Below are positions 1-5,366 of a DNA stretch of 5,366 nt, piece by piece. Location: assembly GCA_023430245.1 (NCBI GenBank), contig JAEZBA010000110.1:1-5366 (forward strand), given 5' to 3'. The translations under genes and the position numbers were made by a program. This DNA comes from Pseudomonadota bacterium. Its GTDB lineage: Bacteria > Pseudomonadota > Alphaproteobacteria > Rhizobiales > Xanthobacteraceae. Position 1 is the stretch's first letter. Each line of letters opens with the position of its first letter. Below the pieces are notes generated by a model that was not told the origin of the DNA, did no database searches, and was given only the letters and a program-made list of their open reading frames with translations.

Positions 1-246
1 TGGGCAAAGTTGCCGGAGCCGTTCCGGGAGATGGGTTCAATCGAATTCGCGAAGCTACTGGTCGAAAAGGCCGACGTCGCAGTCGCGCCCGGTATCGGCT
101 TCGGCGAGCATGGCGACGACCATGTCCGCATTGCGCTGGTCGAGAACGAGCAGCGCATCCGTCAGGCGGCGCGCAACATCCGCCGCTTCCTTGAAACTGG
201 AATCGACAAGCTGCACAACGTCGTTCCGTTGGCAACGAGGCGCTGA
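1..246 (+). CDS. alaC: AlaC / LL-diaminopimelate-type class I aminotransferase, C-terminal end (partial)
   Basis: These are the last 81 codons of a PLP-dependent class I/II aminotransferase; the start lies outside the window. The fragment begins WAKLPEPF, continues with MGSIEFAKLL, then APGIGFGEHGDDHVRIALVEN, and ends in a basic helix (QRIRQAARNIRRF). This closely follows what I recall of the C-terminus of E. coli AlaC, which has WAKIPEPY, the same PGIGFG motif, and HVRFALIEN. The arginine in HVR (fragment residue 43) corresponds to the conserved arginine that binds the substrate carboxylate in fold-type I aminotransferases. AlaC makes alanine from pyruvate and glutamate. Alphaproteobacterial relatives are often labelled LL-diaminopimelate aminotransferase, and the fragment cannot separate these activities. 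The catalytic PLP lysine is not in the window. The gene ends 34 bases before hom, which fits co-transcription. The cytoplasmic location is inferred from the family. Confidence 0.9.
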   Translation, partial: WAKLPEPFREMGSIEFAKLLVEKADVAVAPGIGFGEHGDDHVRIALVENEQRIRQAARNIRRFLETGIDKLHNVVPLATRR

Positions 247-260
247 CGCGCCGCTTTTTT
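239..260 (+). terminator. Short GC hairpin with T6 tract over the alaC stop codon (possible terminator or attenuator)
   Basis: A perfect 5-bp inverted repeat, GGCGC (239-243) and GCGCC (248-252), encloses a four-base loop (TGAC). It is followed by GC and then six Ts (255-260), the layout of a rho-independent terminator. The stem is short, so it would be weak. The alaC stop codon TGA (244-246) sits in the loop, so a ribosome finishing alaC would cover the stem. The hom start codon is 20 bases after the T tract. It could be a partial terminator between alaC and hom, or a chance structure in GC-rich DNA. Confidence 0.35.
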
Positions 261-280
261 CTCCCTCCCGGATCAGAAGA

Positions 281-1612
281 ATGCTCGCGCCCCTGAAGGT
301 GGGTCTTGCCGGCTTAGGCACCGTCGGCTCATCGGTTGTCCAACTGATTGCCGAAGGTCAGCTCGCCGCGCGCTGCGGACGGCCTGTCGAAGTCGTCGCG
401 GTGACCGCGCGCGACAAGGCGAAGGACCGCGGCGTCGACCTGTCCGGCATTCGCTGGTTCGACGATCCGGTGGCACTTGCCTCCGATCCCGAGATCGATG
501 TGTTCGTTGAGCTGATCGGCGGCGAGGGCGATCCGGCCAAGGCTGCGATCGAGACGGCGCTGGCCGCGGGCAAGTCCGTCGTCACGGCGAACAAGGCATT
601 GCTTGCGAAACACGGACTTGCGCTAGCGCAGCTCGCGGAGGCAAACGGCGTCGCGCTGAATTTCGAGGCGGCGGTGGCCGGCGGCATCCCGATCATCAAG
701 ACGCTGCGGGAAGGTTTTGCCGGCAATTCCTTCGCGCGCATCTACGGAATTCTCAACGGCACCTGCAATTACATCCTGACCCGCATGGAGCAGGAGAAGC
801 TCTCCTTTGCCGAATGCCTGAAGGATGCGCAGCGGCTGGGCTATGCGGAGGCCGATCCGACCTTCGATGTGGAGGGCTTCGATACGGCGCAGAAGCTTGC
901 GATCCTGGCTTCCATCGCGTTCGGGACAAAGGTGGATTCCGAGTCCATCTATGTCGAAGGCATTTCCTCGATTGCGCCGGCTGATCTTCTGGCGGCGGAC
1001 GAACTGGGCTACCGCATCAAGCTTCTTGGCGTGGCTGTGAAAACCGATGCCGGAATTGAGCAGCGGGTCCATCCGACGATGGTGCCGAAGGATTCTGCAA
1101 TCGCACAGGTGATGGGTGTGACCAATGCGGTCACCGTCGACGCCGACGGCATTGCACCGATCACGCTGGTCGGACCCGGGGCGGGGGGGCTTGCGACGGC
1201 CTCGGCGGTGGTTGCCGACATCGGCGATATCGCGCGCGGTGCGCGGGTCGCGCCATTTGGACGCACGACGGACAGCCTGACGGTGGCCGGCAAGGCGCCG
1301 ATGCAGAAGCATGAGGGCGGCTATTACATTCGCTTGCTCGCGGTGGACAAGCCGGGAACTGCGGCCACGATCGCGACCCGGCTCGCGGAACAGGAGATTT
1401 CGCTCGAATCGATTGTGCAGCGCCACCTGGTCACGCCGGCTTCCGGCCCCCAGGGCGGCAAGGACGCAAAGGCGGCGACGGGGCCGGTTCCCGTGATCCT
1501 GATCACCTATGCGACCACGGAAGACGCGGTCCGCCGCGCGCTGGCGGCCGTAAAGGCCGACAAGGTGATTTCCGAGGAGCCGCAATTGATCCGCATCGAG
1601 AAAAACCGATAG
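281..1612 (+). CDS. hom: Homoserine dehydrogenase with C-terminal ACT domain
   Basis: This cytoplasmic enzyme reduces aspartate semialdehyde to homoserine with NAD(P)H, the branch step to threonine, methionine and isoleucine. The protein is 443 aa, normal for the monofunctional form; no aspartokinase domain is fused. The N-terminal Rossmann domain has GxGxxG at residues 11-16 (GLGTVG), ELIGG at 77-81 and TANK at 102-105. The catalytic domain carries GILNGTCNYIL (156-166). By alignment from memory, E190, D196, D201 and K205 match yeast E208, D214, D219 and K223, which bind substrate and catalyse hydride transfer. From about residue 348 an ACT domain begins (YYIRLLAVDKPG), suggesting feedback control, classically by threonine. 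The ACT domain is interrupted by a Gly/Ala/Lys-rich insert at about 387-402. An in-frame ATG at 110 would overlap alaC and add about 57 unrelated residues before the Rossmann strand. The ATG at 281 is therefore preferred, although its upstream AGAAGA is only a weak Shine-Dalgarno sequence. Confidence 0.96.
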   Translation: MLAPLKVGLAGLGTVGSSVVQLIAEGQLAARCGRPVEVVAVTARDKAKDRGVDLSGIRWFDDPVALASDPEIDVFVELIGGEGDPAKAAIETALAAGKSVVTANKALLAKHGLALAQLAEANGVALNFEAAVAGGIPIIKTLREGFAGNSFARIYGILNGTCNYILTRMEQEKLSFAECLKDAQRLGYAEADPTFDVEGFDTAQKLAILASIAFGTKVDSESIYVEGISSIAPADLLAADELGYRIKLLGVAVKTDAGIEQRVHPTMVPKDSAIAQVMGVTNAVTVDADGIAPITLVGPGAGGLATASAVVADIGDIARGARVAPFGRTTDSLTVAGKAPMQKHEGGYYIRLLAVDKPGTAATIATRLAEQEISLESIVQRHLVTPASGPQGGKDAKAATGPVPVILITYATTEDAVRRALAAVKADKVISEEPQLIRIEKNR

Positions 1613-1654
1613 AACACGGCGGGCTATAGAAGTCGGCGGCTGTGCCGGCGGGAA

Positions 1655-1660
1655 AAGGGG
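1655..1660 (+). promoter_or_regulatory. Ribosome binding site of glpX
   Basis: AAGGGG lies seven bases before the ATG at 1668. It is a purine-rich Shine-Dalgarno-like sequence at good spacing and supports this ATG as the glpX start. It is the only clear translation signal in the 55-base hom-glpX gap. I see no convincing terminator or promoter there, so readthrough from hom is likely. Confidence 0.6.
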
Positions 1661-1667
1661 CAGCGAT

Positions 1668-2663
1668 ATGGCGTCGACGATCACCGTGGCACCCAATCAG
1701 GTGCTGGAGCGCGTTCTCTCGCTTGAGATCGTGCGCGTGACCGAACGCGCGGCGGTGTCGGCGGCGCGTCTGCGCGGGCATGGCCGGGACAAGGCCTCGG
1801 ATCAGGCGGCGGTCGACGCCATGCGCCGGGAACTCAACAAGCTGCCGATCGACGGCACGGTGGTGATTGGCGAAGGCGAGATGGATGAAGCGCCGATGCT
1901 GTTCATCGGCGAGAAAGTCGGAAACAAGGGCGGGTTCAAGGTCGATATTGCGGTCGACCCGCTGGAAGGCACGGTGTTGTGCGCCAAGAACATGCCCGGC
2001 GCGATCGCGACGCTGGCGATGGCCGATGCCGGCACGCTGCTTCACGCGCCCGACTGCTACATGGACAAGATCGCGATCGGGCCAGGCTACCCGAAAGGCA
2101 CCATCGACCTCGACGCCCCGCCGGAAGAAAACATCCTCAGTCTCGCCAAAGCAAAGGGTGTGAAGCCGTCGGAGATCACTGCGATCCTGCTTGACCGGTC
2201 CAGGCATGCCGACATCATCGCGGCGGTGCGCAAGACCGGCGCAGCCGTCAGCCTGATCACGGATGGCGATGTCGCCGGCGTGATCCACTGCGCCGAGCCC
2301 AGGACCGGCATCGACATCTATCTCGGAACCGGGGGCGCGCCTGAAGGCGTGCTCGCGGCAGCGGCTTTGCGCTGTATCGGCGGCCAGATGCAGACCCGGC
2401 TTGTGATCGATTCCGAGGCGTTGCGCGAGCGCACGCTGAAGATGGGCATCAAGGATGCGAAGAAGAAATACGAGATCGAGGACATGGTGAAGGGCGACTG
2501 CCTGTTCGCTGCGACCGGTGTCACCTCGGGTGCGATGCTGTCGGGCGTGAAGTTCGGCAAGGAGATCATCGAGACCGAAACGGTGGTCATGCGCTCCGTG
2601 ACAGGCACTGTGCGCCGCATTTTCGGCGAGCACCGCCAACTCGACAAGTTCCACCTGGACTGA
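1668..2663 (+). CDS. glpX: Class II fructose-1,6-bisphosphatase (GlpX)
   Basis: GlpX hydrolyses fructose 1,6-bisphosphate to fructose 6-phosphate, the committed gluconeogenic step, in the cytoplasm with a divalent metal. The product is 331 aa, the usual length. Motifs follow E. coli GlpX closely with an offset of about 12 residues. KASDQAAVDAMR carries D45 (E. coli D33). IGEGEMDEAP (67-76) carries E69 (E57). VDPLEGT (96-102) carries D97, E100 and T102 (D85, E88 and catalytic T90). GGAPEG (222-227) carries E226 (E213). All metal-binding and catalytic positions I can recall are therefore present. The segment after VDPLEGT (VLCAKNMPG) differs from the E. coli version and looks like the alphaproteobacterial form. 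Some family members also act on sedoheptulose 1,7-bisphosphate in the Calvin cycle. No Calvin-cycle gene is nearby, so gluconeogenesis is the safer role. It starts 55 bases after hom. Confidence 0.96.
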   Translation: MASTITVAPNQVLERVLSLEIVRVTERAAVSAARLRGHGRDKASDQAAVDAMRRELNKLPIDGTVVIGEGEMDEAPMLFIGEKVGNKGGFKVDIAVDPLEGTVLCAKNMPGAIATLAMADAGTLLHAPDCYMDKIAIGPGYPKGTIDLDAPPEENILSLAKAKGVKPSEITAILLDRSRHADIIAAVRKTGAAVSLITDGDVAGVIHCAEPRTGIDIYLGTGGAPEGVLAAAALRCIGGQMQTRLVIDSEALRERTLKMGIKDAKKKYEIEDMVKGDCLFAATGVTSGAMLSGVKFGKEIIETETVVMRSVTGTVRRIFGEHRQLDKFHLD

Positions 2664-2795
2664 GCAAACCCGGCGCTGCGCATCGATCGGCAATGGGCGG
2701 GGTGGGGCGGCCAGGTCCGCGGTAATCGGCTCCGCTGGCGGATCGTGAGCGTTTCCGTCAAAATCGCTGCGGCCCTCTTTCCCGAATCGGTTCCG

Positions 2796-4622
2796 ATGTC
2801 CGCTGCCTTGCCAGCTGTTGCCGCATTGCCGGAAGCGCCGCGCTATTTTCTAGGCGTGGTGAAATCCGCGCGTGGCCGCGCCTGGCGCGACCGGCTTGAT
2901 GCGCGCGGCACCGCGGGGGCGCTGGCTATCGCCCAGCGCCACGGCGTGCCCGATATGCTGGCGCGCATTCTGGCGGGCCGTGGCGTTGGCGTCACCGATG
3001 CGGAGAGCTATCTCGATCCGGCGGTGAAGCGGCTGATGCCCGATCCCGAGACGCTGACCGGGATGCGGGAGGCGTCCGCGCGCCTTGCCGATGCGATTCA
3101 GCGATCCGAGAACGTGGCGATCTTCGGCGATTACGACGTCGATGGTGCAACGTCTTCGGCTCTGCTGGCGCGCTATCTGCGCCATTTCGGACTGAAGCCC
3201 GCGATCCACATTCCGGACCGCTTGTTCGAGGGCTACGGGCCAAACGTCGATGCGATCCGGGCGCTGGCTGGGCGCGGCGCGACCTTGCTGGTCACCGTCG
3301 ATTGCGGAACGACATCGATCGAGCCGTTGACCGAGGCGAAGAGGCTTGGCCTCAATACGGTCGTCATCGATCATCATCAATGCGATCCAGTGCTTCCGCC
3401 GGCTCTGGCGATCGTCAATCCGAACCGACTCGACGATCTGTCGGGGCTCAATCATCTGGCCGCGGTCGGTCTCGTGTTCATGACGCTGGTTGCGGTGAAC
3501 CGCGAATTGCGCCGGCGCGGCGTGTTCGACGGAACGCTGCGCGAGCCCGATCTGCTGTCGTCGCTCGATCTGGTCGCGCTCGGCACGGTCGCCGACGTGG
3601 TGCCGCTCAAGGGGCTGAACCGCGCCTTCGTATCGAAGGGGCTGATCTCGTTGCGGCGGCGCGAGAATCTTGGCCTGACTGCCCTGATGGACGCGGCCCG
3701 TCTCGACGGACCGCCGGAGCCGTATCACCTCGGATTTCTGCTCGGGCCCCGGATCAACGCCGGAGGCCGCATCGGCCGCGCCGATCTCGGCGCCAATCTG
3801 TTGCTGGAGGAGGACGCCAGCGAAGCCGGGCGGATGGCGGCCGAATTGGACCGGCTGAATCACGAACGGCGGGCGATGGAGCAGCACATGCTTGCCGAAG
3901 CCGAGGCGGAGGCGCTGGCGGCACTCGGACTGGAAGAGAAGGGCGCCGTGGTGGTGACGGCATCGGAAGGCTGGCATCCCGGTATCGTTGGACTCGTTGC
4001 GGCGCGGCTGAAGGAGAAGTTCGGCCGCCCCGCTTTTGCGATTGCGCTTGGCGTGGGCGGCATCGGCACCGGCTCGGGCCGCTCGATTGCGGGTGTCGAT
4101 CTCGGCCGTGCGGTGCGTCAGGCGGTGGCGGACGGGCTCTTGGTCAAGGGCGGGGGACACGCGATGGCGGCCGGCGTGACCATCCGCCGCGAGCGTCTCG
4201 CCGAATTCCGCGCCTATCTGGAATCGGCACTCACCGATGCGGTGGAGGTGGCGCGCCGCGACGACGCGCTCCTGATCGATGGTGCGCTCAGCGCGACGGC
4301 CGCCAGTCTTGAGTTCTGCACGTCGATGATGCGGGCGGGTCCCTTTGGTGCCGGCAATCCCGATCCGGTATTTGCTTTGCCGGCGCACACCATCGCATTC
4401 GCGGACATCGTCGGCGGCCAGCACATCCGCGCCCGGCTGCGCAGCCCGGACGGCGCATTTCTCAATGCGGTGGCGTTTCGATCCGCCGAGACCAATCTCG
4501 GCCGAGCGCTGATCGAGGGACGCGGGCAGGCGCTTCATGTCGCCGGTCAGTTGTCGATCGACCGTTGGCAGGGCGCGGAGCGTGTGCAGATGCGGTTGCT
4601 CGATGTGGCGCGGGCGTCGTAG
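2796..4622 (+). CDS. recJ: Single-stranded-DNA-specific 5'-3' exonuclease RecJ
   Basis: RecJ degrades single-stranded DNA 5' to 3' in RecFOR recombination, mismatch repair and base excision repair. From this ATG it is 608 aa, slightly longer than E. coli RecJ (577). Numbering from here, the DHH phosphoesterase core has DYDVDG (112-117), TVDCGTTS with D169, DHHQ (192-195) and GTVADVVPL with D267. These supply the metal-binding aspartates and histidines. A helical, charged linker follows GPRINAGGRIGRA (317-329). The DHHA1 domain then shows GWHPGIVGL (392-400, H394) and GGGHAMAAG (452-460). The last ~120 residues, including GPFGAGNPDPVF, fit the RecJ OB-fold domain. The catalytic motifs look intact. 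An in-frame GTG at 2745 would add 17 residues. I prefer ATG 2796 because conserved-looking sequence begins shortly after it, but neither start has a strong ribosome site. It follows glpX by 132 bases (81 for the GTG), with no terminator seen in that gap. Confidence 0.95.
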   Translation: MSAALPAVAALPEAPRYFLGVVKSARGRAWRDRLDARGTAGALAIAQRHGVPDMLARILAGRGVGVTDAESYLDPAVKRLMPDPETLTGMREASARLADAIQRSENVAIFGDYDVDGATSSALLARYLRHFGLKPAIHIPDRLFEGYGPNVDAIRALAGRGATLLVTVDCGTTSIEPLTEAKRLGLNTVVIDHHQCDPVLPPALAIVNPNRLDDLSGLNHLAAVGLVFMTLVAVNRELRRRGVFDGTLREPDLLSSLDLVALGTVADVVPLKGLNRAFVSKGLISLRRRENLGLTALMDAARLDGPPEPYHLGFLLGPRINAGGRIGRADLGANLLLEEDASEAGRMAAELDRLNHERRAMEQHMLAEAEAEALAALGLEEKGAVVVTASEGWHPGIVGLVAARLKEKFGRPAFAIALGVGGIGTGSGRSIAGVDLGRAVRQAVADGLLVKGGGHAMAAGVTIRRERLAEFRAYLESALTDAVEVARRDDALLIDGALSATAASLEFCTSMMRAGPFGAGNPDPVFALPAHTIAFADIVGGQHIRARLRSPDGAFLNAVAFRSAETNLGRALIEGRGQALHVAGQLSIDRWQGAERVQMRLLDVARAS

Positions 4623-4657
4623 GCGTTTGTTTCATCCCTCCGATGTCTTGCCCGCTC

Positions 4658-4685
4658 TTGTGCCGAGCACCCATGGCTCTATGAA
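4658..4685 (+). promoter_or_regulatory. Weak sigma-70-like promoter candidate upstream of the last gene
   Basis: TTGTGC (4658-4663) and TATGAA (4680-4685) are separated by 16 bases and lie about 70 bases before the ATG at 4754. Matches to consensus are 3/6 and 4/6, which is weak, and alphaproteobacterial promoters often diverge. It is listed because the 131-base gap after recJ is the widest in the window, and the next gene looks functionally unrelated to recJ. Confidence 0.2.
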
Positions 4686-4743
4686 TATGCATGCGTGGAT
4701 GGCAGGGAGGAACCCCGCCGTGAAAAGAACTGGCCGCCAACTC

Positions 4744-4747
4744 AGGG
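4744..4747 (+). promoter_or_regulatory. Ribosome binding site of the dihydroxyphthalate decarboxylase-like gene
   Basis: AGGG lies six bases before the ATG at 4754 and is followed by a second purine run (GAGGA) directly against the start codon. Together they support 4754 as the start. The first codons also match the family's typical N-terminus. Confidence 0.5.
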
Positions 4748-4753
4748 TGAGGA

Positions 4754-5366
4754 ATGTCGAAACTCAATCTCTCCATCGCCATCGGCGATTATGACCGAAA
4801 CCGCCCGCTGATCGATGGGGCCGTGCAGATGGACGGCGTCGATCCGGTGTTCATGACATTGTCGCCGGAGGAGATTTTCTTTCGCGCCTTCAAGACCACC
4901 GATTTCGATATCTGCGAGTTGTCGCTGTCGAGCTCGACGGTGAAGACCGCCGACGGCAATTTCCCCTATGTCGGTGTGCCTGCCTTCCTGTCGCGCTGCT
5001 TCCGCCACACCTCGATCTATGTGCGGACCGACCGCATCAAGAAGCCTGAAGACCTCAAGGGCAAGCGGATCGGGCTGCCCGAATATCAGCTCACCGCGGT
5101 GGTCTGGGCGCGCGCGCTGCTGGAGGACGAGTTCGGCGTGAAGCCGTCCGACGTCACCTGGGTGCGCGGCGGGATCGCGCATGCCGGCCGGCCGGAAAAG
5201 ATCAAGCTCAACCTGCCGGATAATGTGCGGCTGGAAAACGCACCGGAAGGCAAGACCATCTCCGGCATGCTGGCGTCCGGCGAGATCGATGCCTTCATGG
5301 CGCCGCGCGCACCCGCTCTGCCGGCGGATACGCCGAATGTCGGCTGGTTGTTCCCCGACCCGGAGG
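4754..5366 (+). CDS. 4,5-dihydroxyphthalate decarboxylase-like / substrate-binding-protein-fold protein, N-terminal part (partial)
   Basis: The frame is open for 204 codons to the right edge; family members are roughly 320-340 aa, so about 60% is visible. It opens MSKLNLSIAIGDYDRNRPLIDG and continues with SPEEIFFRAFK, FDICELSLSS, the stretch YVGVPAFLSRCFRHTSIYVR, then PEDLKGKRIGLPEYQLTAVVWARALL. This pattern matches proteins annotated as 4,5-dihydroxyphthalate decarboxylase (Pht5-like), which would convert 4,5-dihydroxyphthalate to protocatechuate. The domain resembles NMT1/THI5-type periplasmic binding proteins: the DLKGKRIG motif and the later GEIDAFMAPRAP are typical of that fold. No signal peptide is visible, because the polar segment GDYDRNR follows the first strand, so a cytoplasmic location is likely. 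The family name is often applied by similarity only, and the true substrate here is unknown. A different catabolic reaction or a ligand-binding role is possible. It lies 131 bases after recJ and probably begins a separate unit. Confidence 0.85.
   Translation, partial: MSKLNLSIAIGDYDRNRPLIDGAVQMDGVDPVFMTLSPEEIFFRAFKTTDFDICELSLSSSTVKTADGNFPYVGVPAFLSRCFRHTSIYVRTDRIKKPEDLKGKRIGLPEYQLTAVVWARALLEDEFGVKPSDVTWVRGGIAHAGRPEKIKLNLPDNVRLENAPEGKTISGMLASGEIDAFMAPRAPALPADTPNVGWLFPDPE

Noticed and set aside
110..280. In-frame N-terminal extension of hom from the ATG at 110.
   Set aside because: It overlaps the alaC coding sequence, encodes Ser/Arg-rich sequence unlike the family, and lies before the normal start of the Rossmann domain at 281.
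1633..1651. GC-rich inverted repeat (CGGC-TGT-GCCG) between hom and glpX.
   Set aside because: The stem is only 4 bp with no T tract. This is common by chance in DNA of this composition.
623..2693. Long minus-strand open frames (623-1696 and 1503-2693) opposite hom and glpX.
   Set aside because: They are compositional shadows of high-GC coding DNA: Arg/His-rich, no motifs, and they overlap clearly identified genes and each other.
2850..4538. Long open frame of 562 codons on the minus strand, opposite recJ.
   Set aside because: Its translation is rich in R, H, Q and G with no recognisable domain. It is the mirror frame of a GC-rich gene whose + strand product carries every RecJ motif.
4701..4719. 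Imperfect hairpin GGCAGGG / CCCCGCC in the recJ-downstream gap, considered as a terminator.
   Set aside because: The stem has an A-C mismatch and is followed by GTGAAAAG rather than a T tract, so it does not look like a rho-independent terminator.
4681..4794. Possible 37-codon small gene or leader peptide starting at the ATG at 4681.
   Set aside because: It has no ribosome binding site, an Arg-rich shadow-like composition, and overlaps the start of the well-supported gene at 4754 in another frame.

Overview
The window is GC-rich, densely coding DNA that reads as the chromosome of an alphaproteobacterium. The protein sequences look most like those of the Bradyrhizobium/Rhodopseudomonas/Afipia group (Nitrobacteraceae). 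That placement is recognition from memory of family sequences, not a search. All five genes lie on the + strand.

Layout: (1) Bases 1-246 are the 3' end of an AlaC / LL-diaminopimelate-type class I aminotransferase. (2) Bases 281-1612 are a complete homoserine dehydrogenase (hom) with a C-terminal ACT domain. (3) Bases 1668-2663 are a complete class II fructose-1,6-bisphosphatase (glpX). (4) Bases 2796-4622 (or from 2745) are a complete single-strand DNA exonuclease, recJ. (5) After a 131-base gap, bases 4754-5366 are the 5' part of a 4,5-dihydroxyphthalate decarboxylase-like protein with a substrate-binding-protein-like fold. It runs off the right edge.

The first four genes are housekeeping genes in one direction with gaps of 34, 55 and 81-132 bases. 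They could be read as one transcript: amino-group transfer, the aspartate-family branch step to threonine and methionine, gluconeogenesis, and DNA repair. Their products do not share a pathway. Only alaC and hom are plausibly linked, through amino acid metabolism. The fifth gene probably belongs to a separate accessory or catabolic unit that begins near the gap.

I found no RNA gene, mobile element, CRISPR array or repeat family, and no credible undescribed system. The most distinctive small signal is a short GC hairpin with a six-T tract. It overlaps the stop codon of the aminotransferase gene just upstream of hom.
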